Positions 11,595-24,349 of a stretch of 64,000 nucleotides of DNA are shown here, piece after piece. The notes below the pieces were generated by a model. It worked only from the letters and a program-made list of their open reading frames with translations. It made no database searches and was not told where the DNA came from. Positions within the stretch are counted from its first letter, which is position 1. Each line of letters opens with the position of its first letter. The position numbers and the translations under genes were made by a program. The stretch lies in contig SKCR01047724.1 in assembly GCA_019454045.1 (NCBI GenBank), positions 1-64,000 of the forward strand. Reading direction: 5' to 3'. Source of the DNA: Zanthoxylum bungeanum (taxonomy: Eukaryota > Streptophyta > Magnoliopsida > Sapindales > Rutaceae).

Positions 11595-14500
11595 ATGGCA
11601 GAGAAAAATACTATTCTATGTAACAACACTGTATTTAGCTAAGTATCTTAAGGAAGATCCTTCGGGGTTCTAGGGAGGGAGAAACAAAAATAACCATGCA
11701 ACTGCGAGTTGAGAAATGGTTGTCTGATGACTTTTTATGCAAGAACTATCTTTTGGGAGGGCTTGAAAATACTCTATAAAATATATATCAAGGCATGGCT
11801 TCTGTGAAGATTCTCTATGAATCTCTTAAAAATAAGTACAAAACTGAGGACGTTGGTCAAAAGAAATTTATCGTTAGTAGGTTCATGTACTATAAAATTA
11901 TAGATTCAATAACGATAATGTCTTAGCTGGGTAACTACAGTTGATCATTCATGAAATATTGGATGAATGAATGAAACTCTACGAGACGTTTCAAGTTTCC
12001 ACAATTATTAAAAAGTTGCCTCTATCATAGAATGACCTCATGAGCTATCTGAAACACAAGAAGAAACAGATGAGTCTGGAAGACCTTAGAGTTCGATTGA
12101 GGATAGAAGAGGACAGTAAGAAGTCTGAGATGGCTAGCTACAAGACTATAGAGTCTAAGGCCAACATTGTTAAGGGTGAAAATGGTAGTAGAAAGAGAAA
12201 GAACAGGGGAACTGATTCTTGCCAAGAAAATAAGAAGTTCAAATGGAAGTGTTATGTCTATGAGAAAAGCGATTATATGGAAAAGGATTGCAGAAACAAT
12301 AAGTCTCAGGATAAGGGCAAGAAAAAGAAAAATGAGACTACGTCACTGAAGTTGAGCAATTATCTGATGAGATCACTGAGTTAAACCTCTCAGAAGTTGT
12401 AATTGAATCCAACTTGGTTGGAAATGTGAAAGAATGGTGGATAGACACTAGGGCTACTCGCTATATTTTTTATCAGAAGGTGAGAAATTCATCGACCTCC
12501 AGAGTAGTTGGACAAGGCACAATGGTTTTTCAGATAATATGCAGAAATGAGCTTACATTGAAAAATAGTTTGTATGTTACTGATATTCGAAAGTACTTGA
12601 TTTCGAGTTCACTCCTTAGCAAGAATGGTTTTAAGCTTGAATTTATTTCTGACAAATTTATACTAACCAAAAATGATGTCTATGTAGGAAAATGATACCT
12701 CATTGAAGGCTTTTTCTAGTTCAATGTAATGACTGTCAATCGACACAGTGCTAATAATAAAGCTACATCTTCTGCTTATATTATTGAGTCATAAAATATA
12801 TGGCGTAGGAGGTTGGGTCATGTTAATTATGATACAATGCATAAATTAATTAACATGGACCTTATACTTTAATTTACAATTGATAACCAACATAAATGTG
12901 AGGCATGTGTTGAAGCAAAAATGAATATAACATCATTTTATTTAATGGAATAAAGTTCTAAACCCTTGGAAATTATAAACATCGATTTGTGTGATATGAA
13001 TGTTATGAAAATAAGAGGCGGTAAAAAATATTTTGTCACTTTTATCAATGATAGCACAAGATTTTGCTATGTATATTTTCTGAGGAGCAAAGATGAAGAT
13101 ATTGATAGCTTTATACACTATAAGAATGAAGTTGAGATCAACTTGGAAAGAAAATCAAAATAACCACGAGTGATAGAGGGGGTGAATATGTGTCACCATT
13201 CAGTAAATATTATTCCAATCATGGAATTATTCACGAAACTACTGCCCTCTTATTCGCCTCAATAAAACGGGATTACGGAATGCAAAAATAGAACGTTGAA
13301 GAAAATGATCAATTCCATGTTGACAAGCTCTGGTTTACCCCAAAACTTGTAGGGGTAAGCTTTGCCTTCCGCCAACTATGTTCTAAACAAGTTACCTCAC
13401 AAAAGACTGGACAAGAAACCATATAAATTATAGAAAGGTGACGCATCTTCCTATAAATATCTAAAAGTGTGGGGGTGTCTCGTCGAAGTGATAGTTCCTA
13501 AACCTAAGAATGTGAGAATATGACCAAAAACTGCTGACTGTATATTAATTGGGTATGCTCATAATAATAGTGCGTATCATTTCTTGGTACATAAGTTTGA
13601 AATTCCTGGCACCAATCCAAATATGATAATTGAGTCAAGAAATGTGATATTCTTTGAAGATACTTTTCCTTGTAAAGAAAAATAAATAACGAAGTCTCTC
13701 AAAAGAACCATTGATACTATTACAGGTAGTGATCAAGTTAACCAAAAATTAGATCAACATGAAACTGTTGAGAAAAATGAACCTAGAGGTAACAAAAAAG
13801 TAAGAACATCTAAGTCATTTGGACCTGATTTTCTGACTTACCTATTAGAAAATGAGCCTTAAAGTTATAAAGAAGCGATGTCTTCTTCGGAGGCACCTTT
13901 GTAGAAAGAGGCTATCAACAATGAGATTGATTTTATCATTCAAAATTATACTTGAGTGTTGGTTGATCTTCCTCCAGGTTGTAAGCTACTTGGCTACAAA
14001 TAGATTTTCAAATGGGAGATAAAGCCGGATGGATCAATAGATGAGTACAAGGCAACACTTATCATAAAAGTTTATAGATAAAAAGAAGACATTAATTAAA
14101 AGAAGGTTTTGATTACTTTAATACTTATTCACCAGTGATCTGTATCACTTCAATAAAAATGCTTATAGTCATAACAACTATATATTTGGTTTGAAATACA
14201 TCAAATAGATGTGAAGACAACATTATTTAAATGGTGAATCGAATGAAGAGATTTACATGGAACAACCAGAAGGTTTTAATGTTCTTGCATAAGAACAAAA
14301 TATGTACAAACTTGTAAAATCTTTGTATGGATTAAAGCAAGCACCTAAACAATGACATGAGAAATTTGATAAAGAATTGTTGTCAAGTGGGTTCAAAATC
14401 AATGAATGTGATAAGTGTGTATATACTAAATCAACTCAAAAAGGATATGTCATTATGTGTCTCTACATAGACGATATGCTGATAATTGGTAGTAATCATG

Positions 14501-15420
14501 AGATAATTCACTCTAGTAAGAAAAAATTGACTAGCAAATTTGATATTAATGATTTAGGAGTAGCTGATGTGATCTTAGGAATTAAGATTTTAAGAACATC
14601 AGAGGGTTACATATTATCTCAGGCTTTTTAGGTTGAGAAGATACTTGAGAAATATAATAAATAAGATCTAAATGTGACTAAAACTCATGTAGACCTAACT
14701 CTTCATTTATCAAAGAATACTGGCTCAAGCGTATCACAATTAGAGTATTTGAGAATCATCGGAAGTCTGATGTATCTTACAAATTGCACATGACCAGATA
14801 TCGCTCAAGCTGTAAATAGGCTTAACAGATATGCGAGTAATCCAGGACATAACCACTGGAAAGCCATAGTAAGAGTTTTGAGCTATCTGAGAGAAACTTT
14901 AAAATATGATCTGCATTATACTAGATATCTTGTTGTTCTATATAGATATAGTGATGCTAACTGGATATCTGATACAATGGTTCCAGGTCCACAAGTGAAT
15001 TTTTTTCAAACTTGGTGGTGTAGCTGTGTCATGAAAATCCTCGATGAAAACGTGTATTGTCTGGTCGACTATGGAATCTGAGTTCATAGCATTAGAAAAA
15101 GTAGTGGAAGAAGCGGAATGGCTTCGAAATTTCTTAGAAGATATTCTAAATTGGCCAAAACCAATGCCAGCCATAAGCATACACTGTGATAGTCAATCGG
15201 CTATTGGGGAACCTAAAATACAATGTATAATAGTAAGTCACGACATATACGTCGAAGACATAATACCATAAGGAAACTGCTCTCAAGGTCCATAATTTCA
15301 CTAGATTATATCAAATTGAAGGAAAACCTAGCGAATGCACTTACAAAGATTTACTTAGAGAGCAAGTTGAGAAGTTATCAGGGGAAATGGACTTGAAGCT
15401 TATAAATTAAGAACTATCAT
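11595..15420 (+). pseudogene. gag-pol relic of Copia element D
   Basis: The order on the plus strand is gag, protease, integrase, reverse transcriptase, RNase H, as in Ty1/Copia. Gag starts at an ATG at 11595 but stops soon. The zinc knuckle near 12240-12290 keeps its first and last cysteine, but a tyrosine replaces the second cysteine and another replaces the histidine. The protease motif near 12436 reads DTRA where DTGA is usual. Integrase pieces lie at 12966-13163. Reverse transcriptase has YIDD at 14464-14475 (14377-14631 is open). RNase H is open at 15044-15271. Many stops break the chain. No 5' LTR is found, so the copy is 5'-truncated. The lineage within Copia is uncertain. Confidence 0.85.
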
Positions 15421-15969
15421 TGTGGAAAACCAACCTAGCTGACTGGAGATCTCAAGATCTAAGTTTAAAAGGGACAATTAAAACTTTGTGCAATTCAAAA
15501 CAAGCATGGTAGAGTTCTACACTATTTCTCATTCTTATAAAACGCAAAATGTTGTCTATCAAGGTAAGATAAAATAAGATTTTTAATGATCACTATATTA
15601 TGAGAAGAGTCCTAATTGGGGTTAAGACAAATTACCCTTCATAATAGATCACATATTTCAAGTAAGAAGTGAGACCGCTTCCATGAGAATTTTTAAGGCT
15701 GGATTTCCTAAAATACTTGATGAAGCCAGGACCGATGTTCATGGCTGAATTGAACACAACCGTAGAATAGGAACTGGTCGAAGTAAAGTTGTATGATGGA
15801 TTTTGTCTTGGTTTACACCAACGGCGGAGCAGTTCAACACTATGGGTCACTAGTTTACCAAGTAAATCCGATTGTCATTTACTATGGAAGGTTCAAGGTG
15901 AAAGCTACCTATTCCGATGCAGTTTTATTTCACAGAAACTCTCTTAAGTGTCTACATTAATATTAGAGA

Positions 15970-15981
15970 ATTGTGGGGGAT
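15970..15981 (+). other. Polypurine tract of element D
   Basis: ATTGTGGGGGAT directly precedes the LTR start TGTAGGAAT, as expected left of the 3' LTR of a plus-strand element. Confidence 0.75.
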
Positions 15982-16480
15982 TGTAGGAATTTCTCTAATA
16001 TATAAAGTAAAAAAGTAGGAGAGACAAGTCCCTTAAGAAATGCCTTATGGGAAAGACATAAGTTGAAGGGACATATCCTCTAAATTGAAAGAATATAACC
16101 CTATGCATTAAAAGGCATTAGAAAGAGGTATAACCCTTATGAGGATTATACCATAAACCAAAGGATGCTTATAAAGGCACCATACATGCCTATAAAAAGG
16201 GGTTTTGGGCATCCAAAAAAAAAATCATAAATCATTCATTGTTAAGAGAGTCAATTCTAAGAGAGAGTTGCTACCATTGTTGCAAGTTTGAGTTCTTGAA
16301 GAAATGAGTGCTCCTCTACAATAAGCAATCATGGAAGAATGTTAGCCATAAGACATCCGTAAAGCACCGAGGCGGGGCTAAAAATTCTTAAAGACAGCGA
16401 CAACTCGATTTATTTTTGAATCATCATCTTCTATAATAATTTTTTCAGGTTTTTCTAAGTTTCCATTGATTGCATGATAG
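15982..16480 (+). repeat. 3' LTR of Copia element D
   Basis: It begins TGTAGGAATTTCTC after the polypurine tract. The right end is not fixed because no second copy is present to compare; a drop in similarity cannot be seen from one copy. It contains a clear TATA box at 16191. The stretch 15421-15969, before it, is the untranslated end of the element. Confidence 0.6.
16191..16199 (+). promoter_or_regulatory. TATA box in the LTR of element D
   Basis: TATAAAAAG lies about 210 bases into the LTR, on the element's coding strand, the place expected for the U3 promoter. The element body is dead, but the LTR promoter could still act on nearby DNA. Confidence 0.55.
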
Positions 16481-18990
16481 TGAGAAATTGATTGAACGAT
16501 GCATGTTAAATTTATTTAATAACACATATAGAACAACACTTTAAACATATGATTAACTATAAACCACCTCCCTCATTATTGTTATAATACCCCATCACTC
16601 CCGTACAATTATGACGTGAACAGAAATTAGGGTAAAAGATCAACGTGACTATGATTTTATTAAACCAACATATGAACACATTTTTGTTTTAATAAATTAG
16701 TTGATTTTTTTTTTTTTTTTTTTTTGGGAACATAAATCAATATTAAAGCAAGAGGGCAATTGGGTAAATAGAACACAAAGAGGACAATAATATTTCGCTG
16801 CACATAATAATTCTTTGGTGCAACGGAAGTATGAGTGGCGTAGTATTATCAACAAATTAGTAAATAATATATATGATTTAATATTTATTTTTTAGTTATT
16901 TTTTAATATTTTAACACGCATGACAATGAATTATTGGATTATTATACGAATGACGTGATACCACTATTGTATCGTACATTTTCTCTGGAGCAGGCAAATG
17001 TTTTTTGGTAAAGTGGTACAGCTTCTGCAGTTTAGATTTTATGATTCTTTTTTGAACTACCCTATTTAAAAAAATATTATGCAATCTCCCAAAAACAAAA
17101 AAAACCTCCACTACGGCATCATATATTTAATTGTTCAAAGGACATTATTAGTTGGCTATATAGGCTGACAATGCGTATATAGATGAATAATGTTGACTTA
17201 TGAACCTTTTACTATGAATGAAACGAAATCATCATTAACCGGTAACCAAACCCCCAACTAATTCAAACCTGACTGACACGTATCTTCAACTGACTAAGCT
17301 ACAGCACTTGTTCCTCCACTAATGCCGTAATTATCTATACTATAAACAATTGCATAAAACATGGGTTTGTTGCGAGATAGGACATTGATATATGTAGTAA
17401 TAACTGTCATTATATATGCAACCATAATTGGGTGGTTAGCTGATTTATCTGAACTAATTAAACCATTAATTAATATATTTATATATTATTATATATTCTA
17501 TCGATGATGTATAAGTTGTTAAGCTATAGTACTACTCGTAGTCCGCGCTCATTGAAACTTAATCCATTTTCTTCCCCTTTTTAGAAAGAAACTGATATAA
17601 TATTTACTCTTTCTACAGCACTATTAATATAACAATCATAACAATCATACACATAGATAATATTATTAGTGCTTGTTTTTCTATATTTTGGCGCTGGCTC
17701 CTTGCTGTTTGGTGAATCCAACTACTACTGCAATACGTGTGATTTTGTGGTTAAAATTATAATCTGGAATGAGTAATTTGATCGTAAAATTTTTTTCAAA
17801 AAAATATTCTTTTCATATTACTTTTATCACCAAAATAAACTCCCATTCTTCATTATCTTTATTTACTACGTACTTAAAAGGGTAAAATCTTGAAAAAACG
17901 TTTTACTATTTTATGTGAATTTCAGATTAATTTTTTTTTGATTTTTTTCCCTCACCAAAATGATCTCATTGTTCACTATTAACTTTTGTAGAATAATAAA
18001 TAATTTTATTACTTACTTTAATTTCTCTTAATTCAATTTTTTCCCTTTTCAGAAAAAAAAAATGAACAAAACTCGGAAAACAATTAATTTTTTAAAGAGG
18101 TTAGTAGAACTGTCAGTTGTCATTGCTAGCTAGTAGAAAACAAAACATATATTTTTGTGATGTCTTGAAGTGGATGAAATATATTATATATTCCCCTAAT
18201 TCTTTGTTTGAGAACAAAAGACAAAAGTGGTGATAGATGATATCAAAATGTGGTATGATTGCATTGTCTTGAATATAAATTAATTTATCAAATTTATCAA
18301 ATTCTACATCACAATTGACTCACAAGTGGCTATAATTTGATGAAATCACTTGACTACAGGTGGGAATGTATCAGGTTGCTTCTCGTGGAATTAAATGATG
18401 GAAGCTGAGGAATGATCAGACAAAGTCTACGTAGGTGATGTCCTACTTCATTAACTCACTTATATCTTTTTTAAATACAAAAGAGACCTAGTCATCAATT
18501 TCTCTGTCTCTCCTTCTAGTCATTGGAGTCGTATGTAATGTAAATTCATTTTCTTTATGTTTGTTGGTGGGAAAATTGTCACACCAGTAGAGTGCCACCG
18601 GGCGGACCAAGCAATCGATTCACAAACAAAAAAGGAAAATGATTATGAATCCCTTAAAGGACATGTAACATCAAGAGCAAAAGAGTAAAACACATGAGGG
18701 ACATGGGGATTATTTTAGCTAATCTTATACAATCTCCTATATTTTAGAGACTGTTCCTTGCTATCTCAGGTACGGAGTGGCACGTCACCTAGAGAGGATC
18801 ACACTAATTGGGAGGCCAAGAGGATCAGCTAAATTAACTATGATGTTATAAAATTTAGGCTCATAACCCAAAAATTTCAGCAACTATATTTGATAATATT
18901 ATGGTTCGGACGAATGTGTATGTTTTTCTCATTATATATCTTACATCTTACCCTTATTATGACATCCTAGCAATCACAATGAATCGATAC
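16481..18990. other. AT-rich region without recognisable genes
   Basis: No coding sequence can be supported. A run of 21 T lies at 16705-16725. A 168-base repeat at 16805-16972 recurs near the BAHD gene. The rest is AT-rich and has scattered stops in all frames. The part around 18560-18860 might be an LTR of relic E, but no second copy is present to test this. Confidence 0.5.
16805..16972 (+). repeat. Dispersed repeat R, copy 1
   Basis: It matches the minus strand of 39177-39347 with roughly three quarters or more identity over the full length, starting AATAATTCTTTRGTGCAACG and ending in TTGTAT. Flanking bases are unrelated, so the unit has sharp ends. No terminal repeats or duplication are clear. 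It may be a small non-autonomous transposon. Confidence 0.6.
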
Positions 18991-18999
18991 AGAAGTAGG

Positions 19000-21604
19000 A
19001 GGGTGAGCAAAAATGAGAAGATTTGTTAAGTGGTTTTTCAACCACTCAACCTCATAACATTGCTTCTCTAAGGCAATTAGCTCAAATTACTTGATGAAAC
19101 GAGCTATACACATCTGCTTGGAAGATTTCCAAGGCACACTCCTCCACCAAGGGTAAAAAATTTAATTACTAGTAGATTTGACTTCATCTGATTCTAAAAC
19201 CAATTCATATCACTATACCATTCCAGTGAGGAAATATATTAAATTGTAGTCCATAATCAGTGGTGCCTCTTCAATATCTTCAAGTCTATCTATTGCGGCT
19301 TAGTGATCTTATTAGGATTATGAGTATATCTACTCAATCTGCTTATAGCAAATACAATGTAAAGCCTTATACTATTCATTAAGTACATTAGGCTACCAAT
19401 GATTTGGGCATGTCTCTCATGATCAAAATTATCTTATGTATTCTTCTTCATATGGACGTTGGCTTCATAAAGAGTAGCAAGCAACTTGCTACTATAATAC
19501 CAAATTTTTTTCCAAGAATATCTCCACATAGTGTTCATGAGATTATCGCCAATCTTAATAATTTTGATGCCTAAAATAATATTTGCTTCTCTCGTGTCTT
19601 TTATATCGAAATTAGAAGCAAGGATACTCTTTGTCTCATTTATTATTCACAAAATGAGTATGTCATCCATATACAAACAAATAATAATAAAAGTATCATT
19701 ATCAATGGATTTGAAATAGATACACTTATCTGAATCATTAATCATATATCCATTAGATATTAATACTTGATCAAATTTCTCATACCATTATTTTGGTGTT
19801 TGTTTTAAGTCATACAAAGACTTGATCAATTTGCATACTTTATCCTCAGTGTTTGGCACTATATAACCCTCCGGTTGTTTCATATAGATCTCCTCATCCT
19901 CATTGAGATCTCTATTGAGAAATACGGTTTTGATATCCATTTGATAAATGAATATATTATTAATTGCAGCCAATGAAATCATAACCCTATGGATGCATCA
20001 CAAAAGCATAAGTTAAAATAATATATAGCAATTCTATGTGAGAAACTTTTGGCAACTAATTTTATCTTGAATTTTTCAATAGATCTATTAACTTTCAACT
20101 TCTTTTTGAAAATCCATTTAGACCTAATAGGTTTTGTACCTAGAGGTAAGTCAACTATTTCCCATACATGATTGCTCATGAATCTATTCCACTGTTAACT
20201 GCCTCCTTCTATAGTGGTGCATCATGCGAAGTCACCATTTCAGTGAAAATATGAGGATCATTCTCAACAATAAAAATATAGAAATCATCACTAAAGTTAA
20301 TAGTTTTCCTTATTATTTTTCTTTTCCTTGGTCTTGTCTCTGAACTTTCAAAAAAAAAACACTAGTAACTCATCTATGGGAAGATTTTATCAACGATGGC
20401 CTTCTTAAGAAAAATATACTAAAAATAATCAGCATTTTTAGACTCAATCATGGTATTTGCCTCACATAAATAACCATTATCTTGAAGTATCAAAAATCTA
20501 TAAACAATATTATTCTAGGCATACCCTATGAATATACAGTCAGCGGTCTTTGGTCTCAACCTTGTTATTTTATGTTGAGGTTTTAGAACTTTGTTAGGTA
20601 CCCTCATAAATTAAGGTCTGATAAATTCAGCTTGAAGCTTCTCCATAACTTATAGGGTGTCTTTCATGTTTTATTATAAGGTATTTTACTCTAAATTAGC
20701 CAAGAAAATAACATAGCTTACCCCCACAAATTATGTTATGCCCCCGAACTTATAAACATGGTGTGCACCATGTCCTTCAATGTTATATTCTTCCTTTTAG
20801 CTATACCATTTGACTCAGGTGAGTAAGGAGGCGTCATTTCATGGATGATATCATAACTGAGTATTCAATATGCTAGACTCATATTTACCTCCTCTGTCAG
20901 TTCTTAACCTTTTGATCTTCATATTAAGTTGATTTTCAACTTCACTTTTGCAAATCAAGAATTTTTCACCAGCTAAACTTTATTCCACATAAGATATATC
21001 CTCGCATACCTTGAGTAGTCTTCAATAAAGGTAATATAACATATATTCCTCCTCTAGTCATAGTTTGCTTTAAATCATTAAGGTCACTATGAATTAAGTT
21101 GGGAAGTTTAGCTTCTCTATTTATAATCTTTTTACATTTTTTATGGATTTAGCTACCACGTACACATCACATTTATCATTTGACAATCTTAAATTCGGTA
21201 ATAAATCAAGTTCTCTCAGTTTTTTAATATATGAAAAACTCACACGACCAAAGTATACCATGCCATAGATAAAATGAGTCAACAATGTAAGCAGAAAAAT
21301 AGGCAGTTTCATTTATAACTACATTCAGTATAATGAGTTTGAAGATTTCTCCAGAAAAATAACACATCCCAACAAACATTTCATTCTTAGTCATTATAAT
21401 TTTATCACCCTAAAAAAAGTTTACTCTAGCCTTACACAGTACAAAGATAATTACCAGATTGTATCTGATTTTCGGAACATGAAGCACATTATTTAACCAA
21501 AAGGTTTTTCTCAAAATTAGTTTAAGAAGATTTTTACTTTTTACCTAAAAATGGGGTAGATCGTGAATCACCAAGGTAAATTATTTTTCCTCCTTCATTG
21601 GAGT
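19000..21604 (-). pseudogene. gag-pol relic of Copia element E
   Basis: Read on the minus strand, reverse transcriptase is at about 20180-19490. Its pieces are open at 20179-19979 (start of the domain, with the K-W-I-F-K-K motif) and at 19982-19788 (Q-M-D-I-K-T then L-Y-D-L-K-Q), and the active-site YMDD is encoded at 19673-19662. RNase H scraps lie at about 19080-19480, and integrase and linker scraps at about 20200-21400. Stops and frameshifts are frequent. No LTR could be assigned. The relic is cut at 21604 by the Gypsy LTR unit. Confidence 0.75.
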
Positions 21605-22377
21605 TTTAACATCCCGCCTAGGCCAGGATGCTACCGGCAGGAGACAGGCTAACCCTACCTCCATAAGCCTTTTATTCTGATGAAATTTCGGCATGATGTA
21701 TTCGTAACATCATGCAACCTGGCTTATAGCCAGCACCATGAGACAACCTGCTCAAACAAACTCAACAAATATGCAAACTCACTAGGCCTCGGGCCTAAAC
21801 TCAATGAATAAAAGTAAATCACTTGGCCTCCGGCCAGAACTCAAAATAAAACTACACTATTACTTAACTTTTACATAAGAGATACAAATATAAATACAAA
21901 AACAAGGGCCGTGAGGACCCATAATTCGACCCAGGACTCTCTTGACTTCCTTGACTGCAATGGGGGATCCATTGTCTTCAAAGTCTTCACCAAAATCTTG
22001 CTGGCTCAGAAGGCTGTTACTGACCTGTAAACTAAACAAACTGATATAGTGTGAGTCATAATGACTCAGTAAGTAATCATGTACATAACTTAAACATCAA
22101 CCACACACAAAATATGAAATCCCAATTATGAATTTACTTGAAATGTATATATGCCCAAGCAACTAAATTAAGTGTAAGCTAATTATCTAGATTACCCTTT
22201 ACAAACGCGTTACCTGATGCTAATCCTTTTATCTATTTCTCACATACTTTGAATCTGTTTTCATTTATGGTTTTAAATATCTTAATAATATATTATACAT
22301 ATAAAAACATCAAGTTTTCATAACACTGATAGTCGTGTTGCTTATTAAAACTTCTTCGTCTGACCACGTATATACCT
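21605..22377. repeat. Gypsy LTR unit 1, left part
   Basis: It starts TTTAACATCCC, one base from the TGTAACATCCC found at the ends of chromovirus-type LTRs. It continues after element B at 32114 and ends at 34820 with GGGATGTTACA, the inverted counterpart. Joined across B, the unit is about 3.5 kb. The segment 21690-21966 recurs inverted at 35245-35522. No protein is encoded. Confidence 0.6.
22373..22377. repeat. Left target duplication of element B
   Basis: TACCT, identical to 32109-32113 and directly outside the LTR ends of B. Confidence 0.9.
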
Positions 22378-24335
22378 TGTTGAGTTTTTATTAGGTCCCA
22401 AGATCAAATCAATGCATGAAATAATGAGTTGATGAACGGAGCTCCAAACTTCGTCCGACGGATCCCGGCTCATGGGTGAACCTCCCTACCACCTTCGCAA
22501 GACTCGTAAGTGTGCTAGCACTTGAATTTTCACCATGAAAACCCACTCTTGCTTCCCTATGGCTCACGACATTTGGCTTCAAAACCAGTAACTTTTTGGG
22601 TTGTGGGCGTGAGCAAGAAGAGAGAAATGAGAGAGAAGAGATTTGTGTTTTAAAAGTGAATTTGATTTACATTTCAAGTGTATCTTATACACTTTAGTGA
22701 ATTCCAAATGCATTTGCTTAATTTGCATTTCATTTGCTTAAAAGTCAAACCATTCAAGAAAACACTATGCAATCAACTATTCACATGTCACTAAGTCACA
22801 TCTACTTTAAGTCATGTCTCAAGTCTTTTCAATCAATCAATCACATCAATCAATCACTCACTCAAAGTGACGTTTGATTTGACGCTTGATGCGACTGATT
22901 GATTTGACGCTTGATGCGACTTGCGATCCGCACTCGAATTCGAAATACGAATGCGCTCGCAATCACACTCGGGCTCGGGTTCGCTAATTCTAAATTAACG
23001 ATTTTTCCGTCGCGTCGTAATTAAATGATTACGCCTAGCGAATTCACTATTCACGTCGCTAACGAATTAATTCTAAATTAATTCGTTCGCCCGAATTAAA
23101 ATCTAATTTTAATTCCGCGTCGAAATCTAATTTCGTTTAATATATCGAATATATTAATTTACCGATTAATTCCAAATTAATCGTTATCTCTCTCTAGACG
23201 ATATTTTATCCTAGATAAAATATCTCCGTAATTAATCCTAGATTAATTTTCTCTCTCTTCTATATAATCCCAGATTATTCAAGAGTGCGAGTTGTGCGTC
23301 ATCGGTGGATTATCAGGAAGCGACCCATGAGATATCCGGATAAGTTGGCTATAAATACGGTCGTCGGTGTATCCGAATCACGTACGTACCAAGTACTACG
23401 TTCTACCGATTTACGAGACAAGGTCAACTCCTAGCAAAGCACCAAGTCATCCCAATTCTCCGGACATATCCATTTAAGAATATTAGATCTATATCAAGCG
23501 TAGTATACAATCGTATTGTGCGTATCGGCCCAGTATCGGATAGTCAAGTGCTAGGGCTGGGGCTGGATAAGTGTCTACCCCGTCCGAAACACATATCGGA
23601 TGTCTGGTAACTAGTCTCTATAATCGGATATTCATGACCTGGTCATAATATCACGATTGGATGCGCATCACTTAAGAGCACTAATACCGTATCCTGCGTG
23701 ACATCATCTCCACTATGACTGGAGTGATACTTCCGTCTCGACATCACACCCAATACTCTACGACTCTCTGATAAACCCAGAAGTGGTGTACACAGAACTT
23801 GGTCAAAGCCCCCAACCACCAAAACCAAAGTTTATCGATTATCGTAAGTATTAGCGATGCAAGTCTCAGGTTAAGACTATACACACCTACCTTGATTTCG
23901 GCCTCCCATAGACACATAGTCATAATACCAATGGGATTCCGAGGGGTCTATCCAGAGCGAAGCTGTTTCCCGTACCATCGGTGAAACACGACCTCCTATC
24001 GCACTTGCATAAGTCTCCAACACTTATATATATGAGAACTATGCCGTTGTGCCCTCACAACGCGCACAAGTGCAATACTAGCCTATTCCGCATTATCGAT
24101 GTCCAGTCTCGATAATACTACGGCTAGGGATATTAATGATTAATCCTTCGTGGACTGATACTGTCTCATATCATCTCAATCCAGGAACTAATCATAGGGA
24201 CCTCTCTTCATTTATATATCTATGGTGATCTAATCACAAATGATGAGAGTGCAATTTCCTTATTACATAGTTAATTTGCTACAACAACACAATGATCTGT
24301 GCAAATAGTGACGCTATGGGTCATATTATCCAACA
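22378..24335 (-). repeat. 3' LTR of element B (1958 bp)
   Basis: It runs from TGTTGAGTTTTTA to ATCCAACA. A TATATATAAG sequence on the minus strand at about 24023-24033 is the best TATA candidate; its counterpart lies near 31798-31808 in the other LTR. The copy is followed at 24336 by the minus-strand polypurine tract. Confidence 0.92.
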
Positions 24336-24349
24336 ATCTCCCACTTGGC
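24336..24349 (-). other. Polypurine tract of element B
   Basis: On the minus strand this reads GCCAAGTGGGAGAT, directly before the LTR. Confidence 0.85.

Noticed and set aside
16705..16725. Run of 21 T as a sign of a retroposed gene tail
   Set aside because: No coding or SINE-like sequence and no flanking duplication are visible next to it.
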